Shown here: one piece after another, positions 12,028-24,063 of the stretch
Numbering within the stretch: position 1 is the first letter of the stretch
How the letters are laid out: every line of letters starts with the position of its first letter
Source of the DNA: Takakia lepidozioides
Lineage: Eukaryota; Streptophyta; Takakiopsida; Takakiales; Takakiaceae
Direction: 5' to 3'
Length of the DNA stretch: 60,000 nt
NCBI GenBank assembly: GCA_030704615.1
Contig: CM060732.1
Location: 27,821,053 to 27,881,052, forward strand
Position numbers and translations under genes: made by a program
Notes under the pieces: model-generated
The model's input: the letters and a program-made list of their open reading frames with translations, nothing else
Told to the model about the DNA's origin: nothing
Database searches by the model: none

Positions 12028-12398
12028 TGTAGGAAGTCAATTCTTGACCAAGTTACTACTACCTAGAGTTACTATGATGACAAGTCAGGCTTTCGTAATA
12101 GCATTGCTGACAAGTCACAGTTAACATTAGAGATAAGCCTCAGTTAGCTAAAAGATAGCTAAAGTCAGCTTCAATTATTAGTGACTCAAGTCATTGTACC
12201 AGAATAGCAGATGGAGATAGCTTAAGTAAAAGCATAGAATTATGCTATAGTTATCTCAGTTATTTCTGGATTAGACTTTGAGTATAAATAGGGAGAGCTC
12301 GGAGGGTGGACACACAGCTTGTTGTGGTCCTATGGTTGGGTAGAGAGTTTTCAGGAATCAGTTCATCTTTTATCTCTATTCTCTATCGAATTCCAACA
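12028..12398 (+). repeat. copia 3' LTR
   Basis: Begins TGTAGGAA and ends TTCCAACA, with the same TATAAATA box at 12283-12290 as the 5' copy. Small substitutions are spread evenly. Confidence 0.92.
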
Positions 12399-12403
12399 AA
12401 CCT

Positions 12404-12918
12404 ATGGCCAATGTAATGGGATGGGGGAGTGTTCCCGGGGTTTGTAGCCCCAGATGTCGTTATCAGAGCTACGATAGCGAAAGAAAACTTGCCACGTGGT
12501 GCAATATGGCAAACTCTCTTGATAAGTGAATGGCCAAACCCTATGAAATGTTGGGTGGAAGCTATCATACGACCCCATGTGGGATTACGTGTAAGCTCCC
12601 GACCCAGGGGAGCTCACGTGTGACCGCCGCATACCCCTGATTCTGCTCTATAACCCGCCCCATAAAGCTAAAGAATTTGAAGGGCTTTACGTTATTAGTT
12701 ATTACAATTTAAGGGCCTCAGTCCCCTTTCTCAAAGAAAAAGAAAGAGAAAAAGGTGGCAGATTGGTGCGGGATTGGTGGCAGGCAGCTCAGAGGGCGTT
12801 GTGGGTCCGTGTAGAGTCGCGGCAGCCTCATTTCTCGGAGCTTGGAGCCCGAGGAGAGAGGGTGAGAGAGATGCGGTGATTTGGACTGGTAGGAGCCGTG
12901 TGAATGACTTGAGAAAGC
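12404..12918. other. Right flank of copia insertion and PP2A-A upstream region
   Basis: The older sequence interrupted by copia resumes. A TCACGTGT G-box-like site lies at about 12612-12619. The last 200 bp before the PP2A-A start codon is purine-rich and could be its 5' leader. No TATA box is clear. Confidence 0.35.
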
Positions 12919-13975
12919 ATGGCGATGGTGGACGCGCCGTCGTACCCCGTAGCAAGTCTGCTAGATGAACTCAAGAACGATGATATCCAGCGGCGCCTCA
13001 ACTCTGTCCGGCGGCTCCCCACAACAGCAAAGGCGCTGGGAGAGTATCGCACACGCAATGAGCTCATCCCTTTACTGAGTGAGATAATCGACGACGACGA
13101 CGAAGTGTTGCTGGCTATGGCTGACGAGATGGGAGTTTTCGTACCCTATGTTGGTGGGGTTGACCATGCACACGTGCTATTACCTCCTCTGGAGTCTCTG
13201 TGCACGGTGGAAGAGACAGTGGTGAGAGATAAGGCCGTGGAATCCCTGTGCAAGATTGGTGCACAGATGAAGGAGCGCGATGTGGTGGATTGGTTTATAC
13301 CACTTGTGAAGGTGAGGGCTCTTTGTCTCTGTTGTCATTTAGAGTTCTGGTTGTCTTCGATTTTATAAAGGCGTGCAGATGAATTAGGGTTTGGCATGCT
13401 CAGGTCTTTGAAGTGGCCTATTCACGACATCTGGAGCAGTGAAGCCATTTCCTCGGCTATTGAAGGCTGGTATGGCTATGATTTTGCGTACTGTATTTGT
13501 GTTGGTCGCAATGCAGGAGCAACCAAGCTATCTCGCTCTGGACTCTCATGTAAATAATCTCTTGAGCCGAGAATAATCTATCAATATGTTATTCTCAGGA
13601 TGGCGGTTTTAGTATGTTTGGTGACCCTCAGGGATATTCTTTGTAGTTCAACTCTTTCCGCCACCTTTGACGTCCAACTTCAATGCCATCTAATAATTTT
13701 CTCCTTGGTGATTTCATTCGTGGGTACAGAGACTTGGATCTGGAGAATGGTTCACAGCACGGGTGTCAGCTTGTGGGCTGTTTCACATTGCGTACCCGAG
13801 TGCTCCTGATCCTCTTCGTGCAGAGCTACGTTCCTTGTATAATCAGCTTTGCCACGATGACACGTCCATGGTTCGGCGAGCTGCTTCCCTCAACCTGGGG
13901 AAGTTTGCATCGACTGTTGAACTGCCGTACTTGAAGTCTGACATGATGACCTCCTTCAGGGATCGCACTCAAGAG
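12919..13975 (+). pseudogene. PP2A scaffolding subunit A (PR65), first two exons only
   Basis: Exon one (12919-13311) starts MAMVDAPSYPVASLLDELK and continues with SLCTVEETVVRDKAVESLC. It is very close to plant PP2A A subunits, whose HEAT repeats scaffold the catalytic C and variable B subunits of phosphatase 2A. The donor is AAG-GTGAGG. Exon two (13730-13975) follows a TACAG acceptor in phase and encodes LGSGEWFTARVSACG and VRRAASLNLGKF. Together this is about 213 residues, against about 590 in the family (15 HEAT repeats). No later exon is visible, and ING exons begin 700 bp on. Both exons are intact, so truncation is probably recent, or the remainder was removed by rearrangement. A truncated scaffold might still be transcribed. 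Confidence 0.85.
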
Positions 13976-14681
13976 GGTACATTCTTACAACCCCTACTGA
14001 ATTTGTAGACCTAGCCATGGCAAAGTTGAAGGGAAGTCACACCTCTCAAGGTAGCCAGGGAAATTTGTCATAACTCCCGTCTCCTGATGACAGCCTCCCA
14101 AATGTTGCTTTCTACTCTGAGACCCTCTGCACATGCTAGGCTGGCCTTCACATTGATTACTTCGACAGCTTTTGTAACAGTGAAGCTACCTGCAGTGAAA
14201 GTCCCTTGAGTGGTGACGATTGCGTTGTACTGGGCTCTTGTTTTGTTTGTGACCAGAAAGATTAAGTTGTTGGTAGCAATTGTAGTTATTCAAGACTGAG
14301 TGTAAGCCAGCTACGTTGCAACCTGGTGGGGAGAAAATGCACAAGTGTATTTGTTAAGGCCTACAAAGAGCATATCTGGGTGTCTCTATTTATTTTTGCT
14401 TTGTTAATAACTGTAAATGAATATCCCCTAAATCGTTGCTACATCTGGGAAAGGGGAGGCAAAGTTGTTTTTCATTTGTTGCTCAGCAATGCTTTCGTAT
14501 AAGAATACTTGCTCTATGTTGAAGGTCATTTGGCAATTTTCTCCTGCAGGTGACTCTGGCTTTTAGTACATTCAACTAGGAGCTTATTATGCTAGGGGGG
14601 TTCCTCTACCTATTAAAGTCTTCTGCCTGTGTAAGTCCACATTATTCTTATTTACTCATCTATAAAGGGTTGGTTGAGCAG
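13976..14681. other. PP2A-A/ING junction; no gene recognised
   Basis: No further HEAT-repeat exon is seen. A short frame at 14590-14633 (ATGCTAGGGGG, ending in TGT-GTAAGT) lies where the first coding exon of the ING gene would be expected, but its sequence is not convincing. Confidence 0.35.
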
Positions 14682-17600
14682 GTGTTGCCTCACTGCCAAC
14701 AGAGCTGCAAAGAAACTATATGCATTTACAGGAGCTTGACCAGCAATTTCAGTGTAAGTCATTGAGGTGGACCCTGATTCGTGTGTCTCCTGAACTGTGG
14801 TCAGAGAGCTGAGAGCAGTTCCGTTGGCTTTCTTCTGTATCCTTTTGAGAGGAGAGGCAACTGCCGCCCTGGTCCCTTGTAGTCTTGTGAGTGAGATCAA
14901 GCAATGATGGAGCCTCTACATGTATGTACTGTCGGGGTCCTGGTCTCTTCATCCACCAATGCATGCTCATTCTATCTCTGTTTCTCAGGGTGGTTCCATG
15001 TATAAGCTCAAAAGTCCTGTGTCAAGGCGCAATCCTATTTCTACTTATTCGTGCATGCAAGTCATGTAGGGACAAGAAGATAGGGATGCTCAAACACGTG
15101 AATGTTTTGTGAACAGCACTGCAAGAGCAAATGCAACAGAGATGTGCTCAAGGACTGGATGAAGTGATGAAGGCGGTGGAGGGTGGGGGCACAGCTCCTG
15201 ATACAGTTGCCCTCCATTATTCAACTGAGATTGGCAACGCCCACAAGGCGTGCCTCGATATTGCTGATGAAAAAGTGGCATTGGCTGTGCAGACTTATGA
15301 TCTGGTATGCAGTGAAAGGAACAAAACTCTTGAAGAAGGGACTTGAGATTTTTTGATATAAGTGAAATTTTACAAACTTAAATCTTTTTGCTTGCCTGGC
15401 TATTTCATTACATTGGATAACATATGCTCCTTCATTTCCCATGTCAATCTGTCCATAGGATGTTCTGAGTACTTAAATCTGTTGTGTTCTGAGTGGAGTT
15501 CTTTGTCATAGATTTTTCCCCCTCAATACTAGGTAGATGATGTTTTGCTGTTACCTGCTCCAATGCTCACTAACAGTAGTTCCACTTCCAAGTGCAAATC
15601 TATAGAGAGGGTGTCCCTCTTATAAACACTCAGATATTATCCTGGGCTTCAAATATAGTAGTGTAGTGGGTGGCCAGAGTGAGGCAGAGGTTACACGTCA
15701 GTAAGGAGTGTTATAATGAAGGTAGCAAATATGTTACATGCTGAGTGCAAGCTCTGGATTCAGTATAATCTCTTCCTGACTGCAGCCTGAGAAGATGGCA
15801 ATGTTGACAAGTATAGGGTGGTATTGCAGGTGGATAGTCATATTCAACGATTAGACAAAGATCTGAAAAAGTTTGAAGAGGAGATCAGAAGAGGTCACTC
15901 TCTCCCTTGGTTCCTCTTTTACAATACTGGGTGATGTTTTTTAGATCATCCATGTATGTCCATGGAGCCTGTTACCCAAGTGAGTTAGTTCCTTTTTATT
16001 GTTATGGGGACCGGGCACCTGCACAGATCCTGATTTTCAGCTGCTCAGGCATTCTGCTTTCAACAGGAATGGTTTTTCCACAAATTCTTTGACATCTGAA
16101 AAACTCTTTATTTGTGTAGGCGATCAGTTAACCTGTTAGCCTGCCTTGCAGCTGGATGACCTCTTGACTGGAATATATGCTATGTGGACCTTAAAGTCTC
16201 TGCAGGAAGAATTTGGTCACTAAATGGCTCTGGTTGTAAACCCAGCCATTAGGAAACACCTGCCTAGTGATGGTCTGCCACTATTATCTGGCTGCTGTGG
16301 ACCGACCACACAACCATTTTGGAAGATGTCTTTCCACCTTGACTGTGATGGTGCCATGTTGATATTTGTACAAGCAAAGTGTCTCGAAGTGGTGTGATTT
16401 GGTTTTTCCTTGCATTGATTCATTCCTTGGTTAAGTGCAGATAGGGAGGCGGCTGGAGGTGGTATCACACCATCAGAGGTTGCAGAAGGTGTCAGGCGAG
16501 TAGCTGGTAGAGAGGGTGGTGAGGGCACAATGGGGGGTCGCAAAAAGTATGGCATTCTACTCATCTCTTGTTTTTGGGGGGACCACTGGATGTGGTTTTT
16601 GACTGAGAGAGCTGTGATGTTATCACTGGATTTGTTCTCTCTGAAATACAACTTCTGAGCATATATGCTGTCCGTCTTCTGATGCTGATATTTTGTGTGG
16701 AATCGCACCTGAGTTTATTAAGCTTGGAAATCATCCATGCACAGCAAAAAAGAGATTGAACTCATTGTTTGAATTCCCTTTATACCAATATATAGCTTGA
16801 ATTGTCAACTCCTCTCTGATGATGTGCTCTGGTTATGTAAATTTGCAGAGGACAAGTTGCACCCACAAATGTGAACATGGACTTAGATCTGCCAGTGGAC
16901 CCCAATGAGCCCACATATTGCTACTGTACCCAGGTCTCCTATGGGGAGATGATTGCTTGTGATAATCCTGAGGTTTGTGAAAATTACCTCCTCTCGAAGT
17001 GGTTTAAGTCCGTGATCTTTTGTGCTGTTGGACTAGAGATGAATGGTCTTCTTATGTTTGTTAATTCTATGGACTTACAAGGGAGAGTCTGTAGTCCGTC
17101 TGCTTTTGGCATTGTGAGTTTTACACATGCCAAATCGCGAAGGGTAGCATGGCCAGATTGTGGAAGGCCTTGGGGTTAGGTCAGCGCATGGGCCCTTGGT
17201 GGAGTTTATGCAATGCACCACACCCAGCCTTAATTCCATGGGCAGGGACTTCTTAAGGGTCCATAAGAGGAAGTGATGGAGGGCAGATGATCTGTCTGTC
17301 TGTCTGTCACTTTTTAGCTTCGACAGTGGTCTTCCGGGGCCAGGGAAAAAATGTGGAGGATGGTTTACAGCCTGTATGCGACCACCATCAGTTGTGTTAT
17401 GGTCAATGGTCAGAACTCTTATTTCTTTGACGTTGACCAAGTTGTAGCTGAAGGTTGTAACTTGTAACCTCTTCCCACTGCTCTTCAATGTTTATTAATC
17501 AGCTACTTGAAGATGTGGAAAGCGAGGGATTTGGGTTGAGGGTGGGTGATGCCACCTTACTGCAAACATAACTTTGTGGGCCTAGGAATACCTCATCCAA

Positions 17601-19012
17601 TCTTCAGGAGTTCAGTGATTGGGCAAAGAGGTACCTTGACCTCTGGAGGCTAGAAGCCAATGTTAGTAAATATGCAGTGGTGGCCTTCAACGATCGTGGG
17701 AAGGGAGGAGGGGATCTCAAATGGACATGGTGCAGTGAAGAGGTCCTTGTGCTCCCTTCCTACACATATCTTGATGTTGAATTTTCCTCCAGTAACTGGG
17801 ATGTGCATACAGAAAGTGGTTCAAACAGCTAAACACGAAGCTTTGGGTCTGCTTCAAATTTCCAAGAGGGATTAATACTGAAATTAAAAGGAGCGTGCTT
17901 TGCAACATTATTAGGCCTATCATGGAGTACACATCTGCCGTTTGCGAAGACAACTCCAACCGTGCTAAGACTTTGGACCCATTCAGCTTTGTTTCTCAAA
18001 GAGAGCATGCCAGCATGCTCTAGAACAGCTAATGTGGCTGTTCGGGCTGAGTTTGGCATTGAGCTATGGACGTTGGGAGTTCAATGTCAGATGTTGGTGT
18101 CAGTTGAAGTGCATGCCTGATACCAGATACCCTAAGATGATCAATATTATTTCTTGGAAGCAAGACCATCCTGTTAAGCAGGCTGCGTCCTGGCGGAAAA
18201 GTGTAGAGGAGATTTTCAATTACCTGAATGTTAGGCAGGAAGAATTGATCCTGCTAGATGAAGCTGACTTGGAGGCTGAAATGTCCAAGGCCATGTCTGA
18301 ACAAAATGAAGTTAGGCATAAAACTTCCCTGAACTTGTTCCTAGTTTGTGAGATAGGTGAGGATCTTGAGGATGACCTGAAGGGCTTGGCACTAGACTGC
18401 AATTTAAACTCAGGAGCGGCATTAAGGGATTTGTGCCTGTACCTCTGTTTACCAACTTGGAAAATCTTGGCTGAGCCAAAAGCTCAGGCCTTTTGGGGCC
18501 TAATTAGTTGGGCAAATCACACACAGCAGATTGATGCTTGTGTAAAGGGATTTCTAGAGGATATCTGGAAAACTCGGATCAATTGTCTGTCGCAAGGTAA
18601 GTCATACTACCGACGTCAGGCCCTGACAAAGGTAGTTTCTGTCCCTTTGTGTGGGCTTGGGGTCAACTGCCACAAGGCTACAGCAAGCAACGGCTTATGA
18701 TACATTCTCTCTCTCTCTCTCTCTCTCTAGTAAACTTTGGCCACAAGGCTATGGTAAACTATGTTTATGAGTGCATTCTCTAGTAAACTTCCTGGAAGCA
18801 TCTTGAATGGATGGTGTGCTTCTCTCTGGCAGTGTAAAATCGAGTGGTTTCACTTTGACTGCGTGGGAATTAAGAAGCGGCCTAAAGGCAAATGGTACTG
18901 CACGGATTGTTCTGCACTAATGAAACGACGTCGAGCCAAGGTGCCCATTGGAGGAAAGGTTGGTCATCAGACCATGAAGAAAAGTCACAATGAGTTGCAA
19001 TATTCATCTTAG
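14682..19012 (+). CDS. ING-family histone reader (ING1/ING2-like, PHD finger), first exon not identified
   Basis: Six exons chain in phase: 14682-14753, 15117-15304, 15830-15893, 16441-16546, 16849-16972 and 18833-19012. They encode the N-terminal ING coiled-coil ([51 protein letters not shown]), a Gly/Arg linker ending GRKK, then [16 protein letters not shown] and a PHD finger split by the last intron (C-x-C...[21 protein letters not shown]). Plant ING proteins bind H3K4me3 through this PHD finger and sit in histone acetyltransferase complexes. The PHD zinc ligands and the aromatic residues are present. The first exon with the start codon could not be assigned. A LINE fragment lies in the last intron. 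I saw no disabling change in the exons. Confidence 0.85.
16973..18832 (+). mobile_element. LINE RT fragment inside the ING intron, degenerate
   Basis: From about 17085 to 18420 the plus strand matches the RT and C-terminal part of the LINE at 26-30 kb: [15 protein letters not shown] against VKQAKSWQKRVEEIL, and [20 protein letters not shown] against EVRQKTSLNLFPVCDMGEDI. Several frameshifts and stops break it, and the FADD catalytic motif region is lost. It is inserted in the sense orientation in the intron that splits the PHD finger. A (TC)n microsatellite at 18706-18729 lies between it and the acceptor. Confidence 0.8.
18706..18729. repeat. (TC)n microsatellite
   Basis: About twelve CT dinucleotides, roughly 100 bp upstream of the last ING acceptor site. 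Confidence 0.9.
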
Positions 19013-20198
19013 TGAAGGGTTAACTGAGTTGAAATCACAAAGTTGACTCAACGGGTGCTAAATGCAAAGCCACTTTGTACCCCTGAAAGAAGCAGAAAAT
19101 GTGTAGATCCTAGATACATACAGGCCTACGGCAAAGGACATTATTTCATTCAGAAAGATGGTAATATGCTGTCTGGATTTGTCAAGTCTGGTTCAAGGTG
19201 TAGGTTGGTTGAACCCTTAACTGTCCAAGCATTGTCCTACAAAGTTCCCCTAAACAGCATCCCTTTAACATCAGAAATTATCTATAAATTCTTGTTCTGG
19301 TGAGTGCATTCACGTACCTCACAGGCGGTCTAGAAACATCCTTGGCAGATTAAAGTGTGGGCCAAAGAAATGAGGTGCCTTGAACTGGGTACAAAATAAC
19401 AGTATGCATTCTTCAGTATGGGGGCTCTAGTTTTTGCCACAGGTGGTATGCCAGCTCAACTTTTTGGCTTCATTCTCCAAGTAGGTTATTGAATTACAAG
19501 CTTTCTCTTGGGGGCTGTACCAAAAAGTCTAGAGTCCTTGCTTATGACCTGCCCAAGCCAATAATTTGATAAGGTCAGTCAGTTTGGAGCCAGGGAATGT
19601 TTGACTCAGGGCCTCTATTATCAGACTGTGAACAATGGACAAAGATCTTCCCTAACCTGACTGGATGATAGACCTAATGACCTGAAGATGGCAATATGGA
19701 TTATTCATCAACAAACGATAGGGTTGGATTATTCCTAGAATTGACTTCTTTCCTGGTGGTCATTTCATTCCAAAAATGTTGTTGGAAATCCTACCCTAAT
19801 AAAGGTGTCTAATCATTTAACCCCTAAAGGACGAGCTATTTTTTGGTGGGCCCACTAAAAAAGGGTACATACCCTCATGGCCGAAGGTGTAACTTCTTAC
19901 CCCATGGGGATGAACCTTAATACTTATGTGCATATCTACTAGATCCATGGCCTGTCAAAAATATAGGCTAATTGACCATTGCATAAGGGAGATTATAACA
20001 AACGAATATGCCCCAATTTGTAAATATATTCAAAAACTGCATGGAAAAAATTGTTTGACCACAAATTGAAGTATCGAGTTGAATCTTTCTAGACAAAGGC
20101 CCTCCATAGTCTGATTGAATGGCTTTCCCACTTTTTTCATCCTCTCTTGGCGCTCTTCCTTTCTTCTTGGTCCACTTGTGAGAGGGGTCCATTGCGTG
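19013..20198. other. No gene recognised
   Basis: AT-moderate sequence with stops in all frames; probably the ING 3' flank followed by the left border of the CACTA element. Two short frames (19043-19303 and 19968-20192) have no recognisable similarity. Confidence 0.4.
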
Positions 20199-23100
20199 TT
20201 ACACTAGAGCTCCTAGGAGTACTACTTTCCAGTTACCAGCGTTGGAGGGCTCATCTGCAAAAAAAACTTGCTCGACTTGCCATGGAAATGTGAATGGTTC
20301 ATCTCCCGGTGGCAGCATGCGATCGAAGTCCACGAGTAGGAAACCATACTCATCCTTCTTCATGGTGCGGTTGCGACCTGTCAAGCTTGCTCTGACCCAT
20401 TCACATATGAATACTACATGAGTGACAGCACCATACTGAAGCTGTAAAAATTCACGAACAACACCAACAGATTGCAGTTGGTTCATGACAGGGTTACCAT
20501 CCACACCCCTTCCCGTTGACTCTTCGGCAAAAATCTGTGCAACCCCAGAGTCGAATATGACATGGTAATCAACCACACCTGTTTCCACCACTCTGTAGTG
20601 ATTTCCGTATGCCCACATAGAGCGAAATGAACGAGCAACAAACCCTGGTGGCTTACACAGATGACAAATATTTGCATCATACGCTGCTCCTCTTGAAACA
20701 ACATTTTGTACTGCCGACTGTATCCACATATGAAAAGCAGGCAAAGGCAACATGTTTTCGGGGTATGGAACGGTGCGTTGGTGTGCATTTCTCCCTTGGG
20801 TGCTGTATGTGGCTCGAAATTCGGCTCTGGCTGATTCTATGGTGGCCTTCTCAATATCATAAAGTCTGGTCATACTCAATTCACACTTAGTCAGAACCAT
20901 AATATGTACAAAGAGGCTGAGTGTAAATTGAGAATGCGCGAATTTTGTATCCGGAAAAATACCCCAGAGTTAGCATGTGAAGCTAAATAAATGATGTATA
21001 CTTACCTCAGAAACAGTCTCATGCACGCCGTGTTGTGAAGCACATAGTCGTGTGCACTGGCCCGAAGCTCAGCCGATAGTTTCCTTGGAGTTCCTTTCGC
21101 CCTCTAATACTTCTCCCGCAACACTTTCTTCTTCGTTGGAATCCCAGACCCTTCTACGAGTTCCTGGAAATGCAGCCATGTACTCTGTGAGGAGGCCAAG
21201 AGCCTCATCAAGAGAATACCTGCTGGCCATGCAACCTTCTGGCGGGGCATAGCTCTTCACATATCCCTTCAAATTTTTCATGTACCTCTCGATGGGGTAC
21301 ATCCAACGTGAACTAACAGGACCACAAACCTCCAATTCATCCACAAGGTGTAGCACAAGGTGGGTCATGAGATCGAAAATCGGTGTCTTTAGAGCACCCA
21401 AAGTTGCATAGAAGGTAGTAGTTTCCTGTCGATTCAACACGTAAGGAGCCTGCGGCTTCACCAACTTCCTGCCATCTCCGGGGTGGGGTTTTAACCATAA
21501 GTGAGGTCGTATGCCCTCATTCTCCATGTCCTTCCTGCTCTTTACTGTGTCCTTTTCCCCCAATATGGTGCGCAATATGTTTTCATAAATGTTTTTTTCA
21601 CAGTGCATAACATCAAGGGTATACCGTATCAACAAATCGTGCAATCATGGAACCACCATCAATATGGTATATTTTGATGGTAAAGCCAAGAGATGACATC
21701 TTAATAATGGGAAAAGGAAGAAACCAGTCTTGCATGTTCAAACAGTATCCTGAGAGACAAACGCCAGACATTTTCATGGAAACAACCATATTGCTGCTAC
21801 ATGTGCCATACATAGGCGACTCCAAACTTGCTTCATGCAATTTGCATTAGGCTGAAATCTAAGTCGTGTGTGATGATCCTTACAACTGTATCCATGCAAC
21901 TATGAAATCAGCCCTGCCGACAAACAAACAATGAAGCACCTTCCAATATGGCAGGTTCCAAAGGATCGACCTTCGCTTCATGCCATGGGATTTGGCAGGG
22001 CACACATTCCGGCGACGTCTGCCGAATGTTTCCATGAACCTCTCGTTTTCCTCCGCATTTTGGAGCTGATCCACAGTGGATACTTTGGGGGGGGGGGGGG
22101 GTGGTCTGTGATCGGAGGCTCCATTGAAGTGGTTGCGATTGCGTCTATATGGACTGCTGGTAAAAAAAATCTTTGCCCCTCGTACACCATTTTGCTCAGT
22201 GCACTGGAGTGCCTGGCATCAAGATTGGGCCCGCACACGGGACAAGCCTTGTAGCCCCCAACTGCACACCCTGCTAGCATGGCATATGCAGGATAGTCAT
22301 GTACTGACCACATCAGAATGGCTCTCATGACAAAGGTCCTTGATCCTTCATTGCGAGATGCATCATTAGCCCTAACACCTTCCCACAAACACGGTCAGCT
22401 CATCCACCAGAGTTTGCAAGAACACATCCGCATTGGTCTTCTTCACGGATGTCGGCCCTGGAATTAAGAGTGTCAACATCATAAAAAAAGGCTTTGTGCT
22501 CAGCCAAGGAGGAAGGTTGTAGTTCATGAGCAAGACAGGCCACGTAGACCATTTTGTTGATTTATCATCAAAGGGATTGATACCATCCCATGCCAGACCT
22601 AGTCGCAAGTTGCGAGGTTCAGCTGCAAAAGCAGGCCATGTATCGTCAATGTATTTCCATGCAAGGCTGTCAGGCGGGTGTCTCATCTTCCCATCTTGAC
22701 TTTGGTTCTCCGTGTGCCACACCATAAGCTTACATATCTCCTTGCACTTGTACATGCGCTGCAGCCGAGGAATCAAGGGGAAATGCCGCAAGACCTTTTG
22801 TGGAACCAACGTCTTCATGCCAGGGATGTACCGAGGCGCCCCACATTTAGGGCAAGATGGTGCATCCTGCAGATCTCCCCTGTATAGCACACATCCCTTC
22901 TCACAAGCATGGATGCTATCGTAATTAAGCCCAACTTTTGTTATAAGTTTCTTCGCTTCGTAATGAGATTTGGGCAAAAAGTTCCCTTTAGGCAATAGAT
23001 GTCCGTGCAAAAGTTTCAGAAGCTCATCCATCGTTGCGTTTGTGACACCATGAGTAGCACTAACATTGAGCAAGAGCAACGTCGCACTCAAGCAGCTGGT

Positions 23101-23838
23101 GGGGCAGCCAACATACAGAGGTGTGGTTGCTTGATGCTGAAATTGGAAAGCAGCACCGTCATCCCCATCCCCATGACTTTGTCCATCATGATGGCGCTCG
23201 TCTTCTCCAAGCCCTTCATCCTCATCAATGGTGCTTTGTACATTATCTGCAACTGCAAACGTTTCCTGCAACATGCGAATGATGTCGACGCCGGGGTCTA
23301 GATTCTCTCCACCACGAACAGGAATAGGGCTAATCTGTCTCAGAACATCATCCTCAGGGGGGCTACGTTCTTCCACAAAGTCTTTGTCTTCGGAGTCGAC
23401 ACTCTCCACCTGCATGTTCACCTCCAAAGTATAAGAGTATAGTCTTGTCCAAAATGTAACTTGTTGCATAAAACAGGGAATCTCCTATTTGACCGTGCTA
23501 GTTTCCATACAGTAGTCCACCGTACATGTACAGTAGAGGGCCGTTCAACATTAGCATTCTAAGGGCTTCATCCTAAGTTATGTCTGTGAGAAGTGAGGCG
23601 AGAGATGCACGTCACTCACCATGGGATAACCCAACAGTGGATCCCGGTCGTTGGCAAGCAAATGCAATTTGGCAGTTTCCACGAATTGGAGTCGACCCCC
23701 ATGGCAGTCGTTGCAGGGACACATTATCTTTGAAAGATCCAGTCTAGTTGCACGTTGTTCCTCGATTTGCCAAAGTCTTGCGTCAGTGTCGGGCACCGTA
23801 GTGCGGCGCCGGGTGTTTCTAGTTCCGACCTCTCTCAT
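20199..23838 (-). pseudogene. CACTA (En/Spm) TNP2-type transposase, several exons or frame breaks
   Basis: Read on the minus strand. The N-terminal transposase-associated domain (23838-23578) has a CPCNDC zinc motif. The Transposase_21 core (23469-21069) has ACEKGCVLYRGDL, CPKCGAPRY, PQKVLRHFPLIPRLQRMY, NLRLGLAWDGINPF, STWPVLLMNYNLPPW, YKACPVCG, LDVMHCEKNIYENIL and RWMYPIERYMKNLKGYVK. The C-terminal DUF4216-like block (20900-20199) has ARSFRSMWAYGNHYRV and KKDEYGFLLVDFDRM. This order is the classical TNP2 layout. Frames change at about 23.5, 22.38, 21.85-21.6 and 21.05-20.9 kb. Some changes may be introns; the poly-G run at 22087-22101 looks like an indel-prone break. It is therefore probably inactive, though most domains are well preserved. 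Confidence 0.88.
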
Positions 23839-24063
23839 TTATGACAAAACGCTTCTGGGTTTGAGTAGTTTTTGAAGTGGGAAGTCAGTGAGTGCTCGGA
23901 TGTGGGGAACCTACGCCTGGCTTGCAGGCGTTGGAGTATTCGTATGGCGGGTCCACCTCCCCTCTGTTTCCTACATGCGGTCCTTCTATTGTTTGATCAG
24001 TAGATCATGGTAGTCTTGTTTGAGGTCGATTACTGCAATTTGAGCGACGAGGAGGAACCCGCC

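Larger units (their letters stand above)
7992..12398 (+). mobile_element. Ty1/copia LTR retrotransposon, complete ends, defective interior
   Basis: Two 371-bp direct LTRs (7992-8362 and 12028-12398) begin TGT and end CA. The target-site duplication is AACC(G/T), with four of five bases matching (7987-7991 and 12399-12403). A primer-binding site complementary to initiator tRNA-Met (TGGTATCAGAGC) follows the 5' LTR directly, and a purine tract GAGTGGGGG precedes the 3' LTR. The interior order protease, integrase, RT, RNase H is that of copia. The LTRs differ at about 5 percent of positions by eye, so the insertion is not recent. Gag is almost absent: protease begins about 350 bp after the primer-binding site, so this copy is a deletion derivative. 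Confidence 0.92.

Noticed and set aside
16220-16708. 162-codon minus-strand frame
   Set aside because: It is the antisense shadow of the ING linker exon (16441-16546), whose plus-strand splice signals and phase fit.
19853-19870. CACTAAAAAAGGGTAC as left terminus of the TNP2 element
   Set aside because: No inverted partner was found on the far side (24.9-26 kb), and CACTA alone is too short a word.
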